64,000 nucleotides of DNA from Brachypterus glaber (taxonomy: Eukaryota > Arthropoda > Insecta > Coleoptera > Kateretidae): NCBI GenBank assembly GCA_958510825.1, contig OY294045.1:6189916-6253915 (forward strand), written 5' to 3'. Each line of letters begins with the position of its first letter. Position 1 is the stretch's first letter. Positions 32,830 to 43,422 of the stretch are shown here, piece after piece. The notes under the pieces were generated by a model. That model ran no database searches. It was given only the letters and a program-made list of their open reading frames with translations, and was not told where the DNA came from. A program made the position numbers and the translations under genes.

Positions 32830-33100
32830 AAGCTTTTTTTTTATTTTTGTTTATTTTTTTAACCCTTTATTTACTTAATTAAGCATCTTCTAAGTTTAGG
32901 ACTTGTGTGGGCTAGTAATAGAGGGAACCACCGACTTATACTGACTTTCGAACCAGTTTTTATAGGGAGTGTCCGCTTCACTTATGCCTTCGCCAAATTT
33001 CAATTATTAATTAACTGAAAAAGGCAAATCGGCGCCAGTGAGACTTGTCATGTACAGACGCCGTAGACTACTACACCAATTCTCCCAAGTAGAATTTTTT
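32830..33100 (-). mobile_element. tRNA-headed SINE, copy E, with target duplication
   Basis: Minus strand: partial head GGGAGAATTGGTGTAGTAG, box B damaged, GGCGCCGATT, the common body and end, and a long A/T tail. A 9-bp duplication AATGCGCTA flanks it (32821-32829 and 33101-33109). Same head type as A and D, with an internal deletion. Confidence 0.75.
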
Positions 33101-33191
33101 AATGCGCTATACACTGTAAAAAATAAATATGTAATTATACATTATTCTGCACGTAAATGTGATTCAATACAAATACATATAAAATTTACTA
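33101..33191. other. AT-rich, no gene seen
   Basis: Nothing supportable. Confidence 0.4.
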
Positions 33192-33250
33192 CATTTTACA
33201 TGTAATTTTACAATTTTACATGTAATTTTACAATTTTACTTGTAATTTTA
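33192..33250. repeat. 20-bp minisatellite
   Basis: Three copies of TTTTACATGTAATTTTACAA, the last with one change. Each unit contains the palindrome TTACATGTAA. Confidence 0.75.
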
Positions 33251-33733
33251 AAAACTCATATGCACATTACATGTAAAATTACATATAAAATCTAGTAAAT
33301 TAGACAATTTTATATCAAAGTGCGTTTTATACAATTCTAAACAACTTTTAAAAAAATCCGTCCATCTGAGAATAATCCTTTGTTATCCAGAAACACTTTT
33401 TTGTTCCATAAATATCCAATATCAAAGATTTTATATCCTTAAAACAATAAAAACCCTTCACATGAACTTCTGTTCAAAATAGCGCCGGGCGGGACTTTTA
33501 AATATTTTTTAAACAATCTAAAAAAAATCAGGGTTATTTTTTCACCTAAAGGAACAATTCTAAGGGGTGGAACCCAAACAATTCCGTAGGTCCTGTGCAC
33601 CCTAGTACTTATAAGTAATTGTCTACATATGAAAATAGATGGCACACAAGTATACATCATTCTAATGACTTTATTTTTGAAACAGTCGAAAATTTTAACT
33701 TTGATAGTTTATTTTATTTTAAAACTTTGTTAC
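33251..33733. other. No gene seen
   Basis: Two short overlapping frames on opposite strands exist here, but neither has recognisable content. Confidence 0.35.
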
Positions 33734-33804
33734 GCCCTCATCGTTCTGGGGAAGTGCAAATGAATAAACTGTACTATAAACTAAAAGAAACTGTCGACGC
33801 TGGG
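33734..33804 (+). repeat. Dispersed repeat fragment (copy also at 854)
   Basis: Matches 854-935 from GCCCTCATCGTTCTGG to GTCGACGCTGGG. Followed by a GC-rich patch (CCCGGGCCCCGGGG) at about 33815. Confidence 0.5.
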
Positions 33805-34150
33805 CCCTCCTAAAACCCGGGCCCCGGGGAAGTTTCCCCCCTTTCGCCTCCTGAATCCAGCCCTGCCTATCCTTTGAAAAAAATACTTTTTTTACTACGT
33901 TTAAAACAATCCACTGTCATAAATTTAAATTTGTTTAAATCGCTTTGTTTATATATAACTATTCAAACAAAGCTGGTGATTTACACAGAATTATATCTGT
34001 TTTGGTTCGTATTTTCAGTAGAATTAAGCCATCGATGCGTGAAATGAATTAATGGGATTTTAAAGTTTTGTCTGCGCATCACGGTTCAGTTAATTTTGTT
34101 GCAATAATTGATAAAAAAAAGTATCGATGAGAAAAATAGTAAATATAAAT

Positions 34151-34280
34151 CTGTGGCTTGTTTCTAAAAGGTCCAATGTCATATTGTCAATAGCAGCGTT
34201 TTCAAAATATTACATCAGGGTTGATGTGAAAACGCTGCTATTATCAAAGTGGCAATGGCCCTTTTAAAACCAAGCCACAG
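34151..34280. repeat. 130-bp palindrome
   Basis: CTGTGGCTTG is mirrored by CAAGCCACAG, and TAGCAGCGTTTTC by GAAAACGCTGCTA. A compact hairpin MITE-like sequence without coding potential. Confidence 0.6.
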
Positions 34281-34300
34281 AAATAAATCAGTGTAATATT

Positions 34301-34330
34301 TAATTATTTATTTATTTATTTATCTATTTT
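34301..34330. repeat. (ATTT)n simple repeat
   Basis: About six ATTT units, slightly interrupted. Confidence 0.7.
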
Positions 34331-34640
34331 ATAGTGATACAGGGACCTTCATTTACATTTTAATTTAAAAAATATATAAATATAATAAAGAATAGAGTTA
34401 TTACATCGGGGCAGTGCACTGGAGTGCGAATAAAAAGTTTATACAGTGCTATCCAAAAATAAACCTCCCTCTTAACCTTTGAACGAGATATCACACTTAA
34501 ATAAGAAAACTCAAACTATCTTTTTGCGTATTTGATATTTTCATTTTTTAAAATGTGGGCAGGGGGGCAAGTGTGGCTTTTTTTTTAAATAGGGGTTGTG
34601 CGACACATTATTTTAATACTTTTTTTTTTTTTTAAATCAA
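34331..34640. other. AT-rich, no gene seen
   Basis: Nothing supportable; homopolymer runs near 34580 and 34620. Confidence 0.4.
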
Positions 34641-34895
34641 ACTTTTAGTCATCATTCACTTTATTAATAATTTAGGTTAGTTACCGGTTTCGATTATCAT
34701 CGTCAGACTAGCCAAAAATATATAAAAATACTATATCCATAAAAGGTCAAAAATAACCATAAGAAAACATTATGGCTATTTTTGACCTTTTATGGATATA
34801 TATTATATTTTTATATATTTTTGGCTAGTCTGACGATGATAATCGAAACCGGTAACTAACCTAAATTATTAATAAAGTGAATGATGACTAAAAGT
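34641..34895. mobile_element. Perfect-arm palindrome with hammerhead-like motifs
   Basis: Arms of about 120 bp (34641-34762 and 34770-34895) pair nearly perfectly around a short centre. Each arm contains GGCTAGTCTGACGATGAT followed by AATCGAAACCGGTAACTAAC (minus strand 34675-34713, plus strand 34823-34861). The motif has CTGACGA, GAAAC, a one-pair stem III (CCGG) and a GTA triplet. GGCTAGT pairs with ACTAACC as stem I (one mismatch), but stem II is poor. Hammerhead-like rather than proven. Confidence 0.6.
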
Positions 34896-35019
34896 TCGGT
34901 TTTTTAAAATAATATCTCTTCACTATAAGTATACGTACGTTAAATTATGGATCTCAATATTTTTGATTTTCGCAATTGGGCATTATTTTAAAGCGTAAAA
35001 AGTTCTCTATTCGACTATA

Positions 35020-35176
35020 CCGGGTGTTTTACGAAGGTGAAGGTGTAGGATCTTGAAATTTGCAGAAGCTTTATTATGTATAATTCAAGATTTTTCGACA
35101 TAGTTAGAAATTTTTTGGCACTTTCGGTTTCACCGGAAATTAATAGAACTTTTTGATTTTTAATTAGAACACCCTG
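35020..35176. mobile_element. Small TA-flanked element, CCGGGTG/CACCCTG ends
   Basis: Starts CCGGGTGTTTTACG and ends AATTAGAACACCCTG, with TA on both sides. 157 bp, no frame. Related by its tips to the larger CAGGGTG palindromes. Confidence 0.55.
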
Positions 35177-35288
35177 TATATTTTTACATATTTGGATTCA
35201 GAAATCAATTCTGAGAACAAGCATATGTCACTTGTCAAATTTTGACAGGTCATGACATTTTCTATTTAAATCAACCTAAGACAGCTTA

Positions 35289-36100
35289 CTTAATAATAAT
35301 AATAATTTATTTCACCATGTAAGATACATACAGTATATATGGTTGGTCAGTTAATTTATAAATAAATATATTATACGTAAGTTAACGTATAAGTCAGTTT
35401 AAACAATTAAAATTTAGATATAAACAAATAGAATAAAATTATACAAAACAGAATAGAATAAAATAAACGGAACAAACAATGAAATAAATAAAATAAAATA
35501 AATATTACAAGTTTAAAATCATTATTAAAGAGACAAATATTCGTTTAATGTATAAAAAGCTCTATCAATAAAGTACTTTTTTACAGAGTTTTTAAATAGA
35601 TTGAAGCTTTCTATATTTTTAAGATCTTGTGGTAGCTTATTATATAAGGTAACACAGTTATAAAGAGGCGATTTTTTAAAAAAAGAATTTCTGTGACGTG
35701 GTACCCGAAGGTTTTGACTGTTGCGGGTGTTATGTGAATGAGTATCTGTGTTCAAAATAAAACTGTTAAGATTCTTCTTGGTATAAACAACACATTTAAA
35801 AATAAAAATACTAACTACAGTTAAAATCTGCTTATCTCTAAAGATATTTCGGCATGATTCGCCAAAAGGTATATCAAAAAGAAGTCTTATTAACCTTTTT
35901 TGGGCAATTAGTACTCTGTTAATTTCGACAGCACCTCCCCAGGCAATAATATTATAAGAGAGGTGACAGTATGCTAAAGAATAGTACATATTGATTAATC
36001 CAGTAATAGTAATATTATGATACAAAGAGAAAAAAAAAACTGTTTTTGGCGCGAATACTAAGATTGACCCATAAACAGTTCTCGTCCATGTGTCATACAC
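35289..36100 (-). pseudogene. Truncated non-LTR retrotransposon, RT C-terminus and 3' UTR
   Basis: An open frame of 191 codons (36100-35525) carries YYSLAYCHLSYNIIAWGGA, then RVLIAQKRLIRLLFDIPFGE and ILTVVSIFIFKCVVY. This is the C-terminal region found after the catalytic palm in jockey/CR1-type reverse transcriptases (Y..L.H..L.Y.I..WG and QKR..R motifs). A 3' UTR follows, ending in a (TAA)n tail at about 35290-35306. The catalytic part and ORF1 are missing, so the copy is 5'-truncated as usual for these elements, although the remaining frame is undamaged. The Met at 36100 is not a real start. Confidence 0.75.
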
Positions 36101-36282
36101 TATTTTTTATTCGATCGTAAAATTTTTTACAAAAAATTTGACGTTTGAGTTCAAAGGTCAACAGTTTCTATATCAATCATCCAATCAACGTCTATTATTT
36201 TGCTCTTAGCACTAGTGCGAAAAATCCAACTTTTCGCTTGTTGTTATTTGTATTCAATAGTTATTTATGTTACGAGAGAGGA

Positions 36283-36560
36283 AACTAGGATATTGCTCAT
36301 GAGAACATTAACCCACGAGGCTGGAGGCCGAGTGGGTTAATTTTAGAGAGAGAGCAATGTTAGTTTACTCACTAGTAACATAAAAAGTTTTATCCAATAA
36401 ATAGCTTAGAAATTAATATTTTTATTAAAAATTTTAATGACATTTACGAGAAAATAATTTGACAAGTGACAGTTGAGTGGGTAAAATAAATAACTGTCCA
36501 ATCTATAAAGTAAAAGCCACGTGTGGGTTATTATTGAGTAGCTTTATTTAAAATAAAGCC
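36283..36560. mobile_element. ACCCCCGCG-family MITE, copy 3 (diverged)
   Basis: Shares AATTTTAATGACATTTACGA, TTTGACAAGTGACAGTTGAG and GTGGGTTATTATTGAG with copies 1 and 2. It carries a different central hairpin, AACCCACGAGGCTGG.../GGCCGAGTGGGTT. Left arm missing. Confidence 0.55.
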
Positions 36561-36561
36561 G

Positions 36562-37005
36562 TGCTATGGCATAGTCTGTTGGGGCAATAGCTCTTCAGTT
36601 AAACGTCTGTTTGTAATTCAGAAAAGATGCATTAGGTGTCTTTTTGGTTTAGGGTGGAATGAATCTTGTGTAAGTGCTTTTCAAGAAAATAATCTATTAA
36701 CTCTTCCTTGCCTCTACATTTTTGAGCTGCTGTCCTATATTCATTTAAATAAACATAATTTTCCTACTTTAAACCAAAATCACCAATACAATACTAGACA
36801 CGGTAACAATTTTGATCAGCAAATTCATAGGCTTACTCCCTATGAAAACAATGCTTTATATATTGGTGCTAAGCTTTATAATAAACTTCCTCTTGAACTT
36901 AAATCAATACGAAGAATTAATATTTTTAAAAACAAAGTCAAAAATCTATTGGTAAAAAAAGCTTTTTACTCGGTAGATGAATATTTAAGCTATCAGTTCT
37001 TATAA
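36562..37005 (+). pseudogene. Truncated non-LTR retrotransposon, RT C-terminus
   Basis: Open frame without ATG: YGIVCWGNSSSVKRLFVIQK leads into CIRCLFGL, then LYNKLPLELKSI and a C-terminus FYSVDEYLSYQFL before TAA at 37003. It is homologous to the fragment at 35525-36100 (FYTLNEYLSL and LYNKLPQDLKNI in that copy) but clearly diverged, so two lineages of one clade. The 5' part is missing. The 3' UTR continues to about 37530 and is interrupted by a MITE at 37050. Confidence 0.75.
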
Positions 37006-37049
37006 TGTATGTTCATATCTATTTATCTATTTATTGTATATCTACTTTA

Positions 37050-37436
37050 ATGGCGATTTCTCCCGTTAGATTAGACAGGGACAAAAGTTCTACCCAAAAA
37101 GGATAGAAGACATACATACACTCCCACTTCCACCCAACCAAACAAATTCTGTATTTGTTCTTTGTTGAACAAATACAATATTTACTTGGCCGGGCGAAGT
37201 GTTATTTTTATTAAAGAAATTACTGGCGCCATCTAAATTTTAGTAGAATTATCTTATTCTACAGATTCGTTCGTGGCGCTCAGTGCTACACTTTCCGGCC
37301 AACCAAATAAATACTGTATTTGTTGTATGAAAAACAAATACAGTATTTATTTGATTGGCTGAAAAGTGTAGCACAAATGAGATAGAGATAGGGTAGACGT
37401 CTTTTGTTTCATAATTCTAGTTGTAGAGAGCTCCAT
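37050..37436 (-). mobile_element. 390-bp MITE with two internal hairpins, copy 1
   Basis: Inverted relative to 58419-58820. The outer tips are ATGGCGATTTCTCCCG and GAGAGCTCCAT. Two palindromes sit inside: AACAAATACAATATTTACTT type, and AAATACTGTATTTGTTG with AACAAATACAGTATTTATTT. It lies in the 3' UTR of the LINE fragment, so it inserted after that LINE. Confidence 0.65.
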
Positions 37437-37530
37437 TGAATCTATTGTATTTATATTTACTATCTTTTATACTGACCTATCCTATATCATGTATGTGATC
37501 TATTGGACTAATAAATTACTTTACTTTACA

Positions 37531-37710
37531 TTAAAAGTCTTATTATATGTATGTATTTTATAAAAAATTAAATTTTTATCAATTTTTAAAATAAAAACCC
37601 GTTAAAATTATACTTTCTTTCAACTTTAGTAGGTTTAGTATCTTGTTTGCTAATGTGGGTCATTCTGGCGGTCCAGGTGATAGTGACCTCGGAGAATAAT
37701 ATACATTAAT
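37531..37710. other. AT-rich, no gene seen
   Basis: Nothing supportable. Confidence 0.4.
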
Positions 37711-38869
37711 TAGGGTGGTCCTAAAAATATTAAGTTTTTGATACGCCCCCTAGATTTTTCCTCAATTGCCTGAGCAATATTTTTTCAGAAAAAAAAGCTA
37801 TATAATTTTTGTAGCAAGTGCCTAAAGTGTCAGTTTTTGGCCCACGGCATGAAATTGTTGCCCGAGAAGAAGACGAGGGCCAAATACACACTTTAGGCCA
37901 GCGGTACAAAGAATATTTTTATCCAATCGGATCTAAAATATAAAAATACAATTTTAAGTTTAATTTTATAGGGTGGTCCATTTATCATGTAAATCGTTAA
38001 TATTGAAATAACTGCTAGATATAAATACAATGGAGGCAGGGGCAAGGGGAAACATTTTTTCAGATAAAAAGGGAGCGTGTGATACATTATTTTAAAGCTC
38101 GAAATAATCTCTATTTGACCATATTTTTTTAATTTTTTTAATTTTTTTTGGAGGGTTAAAAATAGGAATTTTCTTGAAAATTTCTTTAAAAAATTAACAA
38201 TTTTTGTTTATTGATAAATTTTATTATACAAAACGTAAATTATAGTTTTTAACTAATTTTAAATGATATAGATCTAAATTTTAAAAGAAAATCTAATAAA
38301 AATTATTTTTTTTAACAATTTTTTTTTTAAATTTGCACTTTCAATTTTTTTATTAAAAAATACATGGTTAAAAAGAAAATTTAATAAGCTTAAAAATGAT
38401 GTATAACAAAACACCAATTTTCATTTTAAAAATGTTAACCTTGTCCCCTGCCTCAATTGTGCCCCCTAATCATATTAAATATACACCATTTTGTGCTTTA
38501 ATTAAGCTCTCTTAAAATTTGTTTAAAACTTCCTTTGATATATCTAGCAGTTATTTAAATAATATTATTAATTAATTAATTAATCCCTATTTAGGGATTT
38601 TCATAATAAATAGACAACCCTGAACTTGATGAAAGAAATTCGCGTAAGTCAGTAAGTAAGTAGTAAAGTTAAGGGTTGGTCCTAAAAAAAAACGCCCCGC
38701 TACCGAGAATTTTCTAATGTAAGAAGTTGTTCGACTGGACATAAAGAACACATATACAAAGTCTCAACAGTGAGGTAATCACAAAAACTCTACTGAGCGT
38801 GGGCCTTAAGATAAGCTGTAAAAATATCTGCGGGCTTTCCAAAAAATATATTTTTTTAGGACCACCTTA
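37711..38869. mobile_element. Inverted-repeat element with GGTGGTCCTAAAAA ends
   Basis: TAGGGTGGTCCTAAAAATAT at the left is mirrored by TTTTTTTAGGACCACCTTA at the right. ATATACAT occurs just outside both ends. A further internal tip GGTTGGTCCTAAAAAAAAA lies at 38664. No transposase frame; interior very AT-rich with long homopolymer runs. Confidence 0.55.
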
Positions 38870-39084
38870 ATATACATCTTTAAGTGAATATATACCTTTT
38901 GTGTTGTATTTGTAACAAAGGTCACCGAATCTGAATAATAACCATATTAATCTTAAAATTGGAAATATTTTGAAAGTAGCGCACAGTTTTTTTTATTTTA
39001 GTTTTTTTTTTCTTTTAAATTATAATTATTCATCACTTTATAACTAATATTAATTACTATAATTTATTTGAGGCGTATATATAT

Positions 39085-39754
39085 TTACAGTATTATTAAA
39101 TTGAGCCATTTCGCCTCAATGACTATTTATATCGTAAAAAATCTAAAACAGAAAATAAAATTAAAATGTTCTTATCAGGCGCACCTATTTCTAGATGCGC
39201 TGGTAAGGTATTGCGTTTAAAATAATACTTATCTGCTATATCTTCTTTACCTAAAAAATATTATTAGTCAATACCTTACCAAAGTTTAAACATTCTTGAT
39301 AAATCGTTAAAATAATTAAAAAAGAACGAAAAAACAGAATAAAAGTTAACTTCTAACGTTTCGGGATCTAATCTGATCCCGTTTTCAAAGAAAATTATTA
39401 GTTTTGAAAGAATTTTCTTTGAAAACGGGATCAGATTAGATCCCGAAACGTTAGAAGTTAACTTTTATTATGTTTTTTCGTTCTTTTTTAATTATTTTAA
39501 CGATTTATCAAGAATTTTATTGAAAATTCTCTATTTAGGCAAAAAAATTTAAACTTTGATAAGGTATTGACTAATAATATTTTTTAGGTAAAGAAGATAT
39601 AGCAGATAAGTATTATTTTAAACGCAATACCTTACCAGCGCATCTAGAAATAGGTGCGCATGATAAGAATATTTTAATTTTATTTTCTGTTTTAGATTTT
39701 TTACGATATAAATAGTCATCGAGGCGAAATGTCTCAATTTAATAATACTGTAAA
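39085..39754. mobile_element. Foldback element, copy 1
   Basis: TTTACAGTATTATTAAATTG is mirrored by CAATTTAATAATACTGTAAA, and the arms (about 320 bp each) pair almost throughout. Shared internal phrases include GCGCACCTATTTCTAGATGC and CAATACCTTACCAAAGTTTA. At the centre each arm carries AACGTTTCGGGATCTAATCT or its complement. A second copy lies at 45436-46437. No frame. Confidence 0.8.
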
Positions 39755-40198
39755 TTAATATTAATGACCTTATACCCCGTCATTTTTACAGCGGAACGAT
39801 CGTTTAGGCGGAGTCAATATGGCTGACCAGCAACAACTTTGTATATTTTTTTGTAATTTTTAAATTTTTGAGGTCAAAAATAAAAAAATATATATATAAT
39901 TAGTTGTGTAATATTTAGTTTTTTTTTTTTATATTTACCTTGCTTTATTTTAACAGCAAGCATTCTTCGTGCTTTGTTTATTCCGATACGCTAATACCAT
40001 GTCAAATCGTAATTTAACGCTAATCATTTTGCTGAAGAATTAGTAAAGAAAATAATTAGCTATACATTTTGCAATATTTATTTTTAAAGATTATGTAGGC
40101 AAAATTGAAAATATAATAATTACAGTTACTTTTAAGGAATTTAAAAATTGAATACGTTCTAAAATTCGTTTTAGTGTTAAAATAACTAATAACACACC
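39755..40198. other. AT-rich, no gene seen
   Basis: Nothing supportable. Confidence 0.4.
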
Positions 40199-40399
40199 CA
40201 CGAAAAAAAAGGGTCTTGTTCACCAGACGAGACAAATATTTCTATACGTTTTTGGAGTCGCACTATTCATCACTTTTTGAGGTTAGAAACGAAATGCGAT
40301 CTGACTTAGTCAAACCAACCCCAGATTCGGATTCAGCGACCACAAAAACATATAGAAATTTTTGTCTCGTCTGGTGGATAAGACCTTTTTTTTCGCGTG
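40199..40399. mobile_element. 200-bp palindromic MITE (CACGAAAAAAAAGG ends)
   Basis: CACGAAAAAAAAGGGTCTTG is mirrored by AGACCTTTTTTTTCGCGTG, and CCAGACGAGACAAATATTTC by its complement. The plus-strand frame through it is a by-product. A second copy at 40847 is split by another hairpin. Confidence 0.65.
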
Positions 40400-40441
40400 C
40401 CTGTGTAATACAAATGTGGACTAGGGCACTGCAAAAAAACC

Positions 40442-40693
40442 AACGAACTAAAAACTCTTCTCTCTAGAATACGCATACCGTTAATATAAAGTATTGCCAA
40501 CATCTCGGTTTGTTTGTAAACAAATAGTAGGTATATTCAGGCCTGAACAATAACAATTACCAGTAACTGTTATTGTTGTCTCTGTTAGAACAAAGCTGTG
40601 CGAGTAAGACAGACAAATGTATATGTTGGCTACGTTTTTGTCAGTTTTTACAAATGAAATGACCATTCTAGAGAGAAGAGTTATTAGTTCGTT
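40442..40693 (+). mobile_element. 250-bp inverted-repeat element, copy 1
   Basis: AACGAACTAAAAACTCTTCT at the left is mirrored by AGAGTTATTAGTTCGTT at the right, each next to TCTAGA. The interior has CAGGCCTGAACAATAACAAT and TAACTGTTATTGTTGTC. The inverted copy is at 53837-54073. No coding frame. Confidence 0.7.
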
Positions 40694-40846
40694 GAAAAGA
40701 ACACTTTTTCTTTTAATTTTTCATACGCACCCCCCATGTTGTTTCAATTGAAATACTATGCTTGCATACCAAATTTCAGGTTACTTGAATATTTTATGAC
40801 TCCCGCCCAACTCCGTTTACTAATTCAACAAAAACACAGGGAAGTA

Positions 40847-41050
40847 CACGAAAAAAAAAAAAGGTTTTGTCCACCAGACGTGACTAACACTACCGTGCTA
40901 AGCTGAAAGGTCCTATCTACATAGGTTTAACATACACAGATAGGACCTTTCAGCTTAGGAAGGCAGAAAATTTCTGTACGTTTTTGGGATGGCTAAATTC
41001 GAATCGGGGGTTGGTTTGGCTCCGTCAAATTGCATGCCCCCCCCCCCCTA
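40847..41050. mobile_element. CACGAAAA-family MITE, copy 2, split by a hairpin
   Basis: CACGAAAAAAAAAAAGGTTT and TGTCCACCAGACGTGAC match the left arm of 40199-40399. The arm resumes as AATTTCTGTACGTTTTTGGG after a 61-bp insert. It ends in a C tract (about 13 C) at 41036-41048. Confidence 0.5.
40898..40958. repeat. 61-bp perfect stem-loop
   Basis: CTAAGCTGAAAGGTCCTATC plus T pairs perfectly with AGATAGGACCTTTCAGCTTAG, a 21-bp stem with a 19-nt loop. It is inserted in a MITE copy. It has the size of a small MITE or of a microRNA precursor stem, with nothing to decide between them. Confidence 0.6.
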
Positions 41051-41967
41051 AATCCGCCCATGCCTATAATACTATAAGCCTTTTCGGATTGCTTACCATG
41101 TTTTTTTATTTGAGTAGGGGGTGGGGTCAATTAGTTTCGGTGACATAATTTCTTAGGGGGGGGGGGGGTCAATTAGTCACACCCTTTAAAAGAGTATAAT
41201 AACAATATAATATAAAAAAATATATCTATATGATATTTTTTAATGAATGCTGGAATCCTAGGAAATTTTATGGTATATTACCATAAGCGAACATTAATTA
41301 TGGCTACTTTAAATAATATACACACGTATACACAATTTAAATTTTAATTTTTTTTTATTTTCTAGTTTTATAGTTGTCATTAGTTTTTTTAATAAGGTAT
41401 ACCAACTTTAACTAAATTAATTAACTTTTTAAATTCTGTAGTTTTTGGAAAATTGTAATATTTATTAAAAAATGTGCCGAACTTGATTACAAAATTTGAT
41501 GGAAATATAATAGAATGTCCTGCTGCTTACTCCTGTCTTTTATGTCTACAGGGTCAAAATTAACGCTATCGCACTCTATAAAGGGTAAAAAGTTATACGG
41601 ATCACCGTGTATGGTATGTAAATTACTGTTTATAATGAAAGATCCGTTGTTCGTAGACCAGTTTACGCATCTTCACATACAGTTAATTGGACTCAAGTTT
41701 CTAATTATAATAGCATGTAATAGACTTAATGGATACCAAGCTAATTAATAAATTTATCAATAAAATGGTTCATAATAAAACTATGAAATCACTGTTAATT
41801 AATTTACTATTTATTTTACAGCAACATCCTGCCTTCTTATATAGTCTTTTTTTTTTCAAGTTTTCTTTTTAATATATTCCCTACAATGTAGAATTATTTA
41901 TTTTTTTAACTACATTATTTTTGTCGCTTATCCATCTCTCCTTCTAATACTAGCTCCGAAAATTATG
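41051..41967. other. No gene; G tract at 41155-41168
   Basis: GTCAATTAGT occurs twice, each after a G run (41129 and 41169), the second with about 13 G. A 77-codon frame at 41515-41748 has no recognisable content. Confidence 0.35.
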
Positions 41968-42628
41968 AAAGAACCTGGCACACATATAGGGGGGTTCCTG
42001 GGCCTCAGGATTTTAGATTTTCTTGATATATTTTTTCAAAAGAATATCTGATGGTTGACAAATCTCTCATGATATTTTCATATGAAAAACATATTATATA
42101 TGATATAAAAATATGATGACAGATTTGTCAAGCCTCAGACGTATTTTTGAAAAAATATATCAAGAAAATCTAAAGTATATAATTATAAAATATTTGTCGA
42201 TGTACCAAACCATGTTTTAATCAAGCAAAAATCTAGCAGAAAATATGCAGATAATTAGCAAACACGTGGAAAATTCCATCAGGTGGAAGTTTCACAAAGT
42301 TTTAAAATTTTTATAGAACCACATGTAAGTAAATGATAATAAAGCCTTTTATGTATTATTTATCTTGCCTGTTCTTTAATTAATAGAGTATAATAAACTT
42401 AAAACGGCTAATTAGGTTAATATTTACGTAAGTAAAAAATAACCTTAATATACGTCAAAAAATCTGTCATAAAATTAAATTTTTAAAAGCGTTTTTCTTC
42501 GAAACTGGTCATTTAATTTGGCTGCAATTTTCCTAATTTAATGTTTGCCCTCGAAATTACAAAATATGAAAATTTGAGACAGTTTGACTGAGGCCCAGGA
42601 ACCCCCCTATATGTGTGCCAGGTTCTTT
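41968..42628. mobile_element. 660-bp element with 39-bp terminal inverted repeats
   Basis: AAAGAACCTGGCACACATAT continuing AGGGGGGTTCCTGGGCCTCA is mirrored almost perfectly at 42591-42628. A second palindrome lies inside at about 42000-42170 (CTTGATATATTTTTTCAAAA type). No frame. Strong end conservation suggests a comparatively recent insertion. Confidence 0.75.
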
Positions 42629-42949
42629 GGCAGGGAATTGTAGAAATTTTAAATTATAAATATAAAATAATTTTTAAATATTTTTATTTATTTTAAATTA
42701 GACTTTAAATTTAATAATAATATTATTATTATTGTATATCTGTAACGAGGTATTAAGAAGAGTTGTTTTACTGGAGTTCAAAAATATTTAGTAGTTTTTT
42801 TTTAAATATTTTCCCTTCCTTAAATTTCCAATCGGCTCAACCAAAAAAAATAAAATAAAGATAATAATAGTCCCATTTAAAATTTCTTATCAAAAAAATT
42901 ATTAAAAACAAGTACGTAATTTTTAGATTAAGTAACTCATAAGTTTGTA
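42629..42949. other. AT-rich, no gene seen
   Basis: Nothing supportable. Confidence 0.4.
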
Positions 42950-43226
42950 AGTCCGCAAGTATGCTAAATACTTAAATCAAACGTTTTGCTTGATTGAAGT
43001 TAAATCAGTGTCTTACTTAAACCAAGAGGTTAAAACTTAAATCAAGTAAAAGTGCTTAATTTGAATAATAAAATTTATGGTATTAAGTAATTGCCATGTT
43101 TGATTTAATATTTTTTAAACTCATGCAAAAAATTTTAATATTCATACCAAGTACATTTACTTGATTCAAGTTTTAACCTCTTTATCTAAGTGTACTTGAT
43201 TTAAGTGCTTGTCTTGCTTGCAGATA
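42950..43226. repeat. Palindromic repeat (CTTAAATCAAG arms)
   Basis: AAGAGGTTAAAACTTAAATC at 43024 is mirrored by TTGATTCAAGTTTTAACCTC near 43162-43181. Outer GCAAG and ACTTAAATCAA phrases pair as well. An old, diverged foldback. Confidence 0.5.
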
Positions 43227-43422
43227 TGTTCTGAGCCACTGATCTGAATATTACGGACCTGTTTTTAGTAACCATTTCTCGGTGTGTATTTTTACTGAAA
43301 CTTTACTGTAAAATATAATAGTCATGACCGGCATTTGTGCACCAAACTAAATAAATAAAAGTAAAGTGCATTAAAACGTTACACATAAATAACATTAATG
43401 TTATACATACATATTATAATGT

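Noticed and set aside
39355..39450. Hammerhead ribozyme in the foldback centre (AACGTTTCGGGATC motif)
   Set aside because: The layout resembles a hammerhead (stem GGGATC/GATCCC followed by GAAACG), but the core reads TTGAAAA instead of CTGANGA, and no NUH triplet or stem I partner is found. The same applies to the copy at 45740 and 46120.
41515..41748. 77-codon plus-strand frame
   Set aside because: No domain, no conserved context; length within chance expectation for the window.
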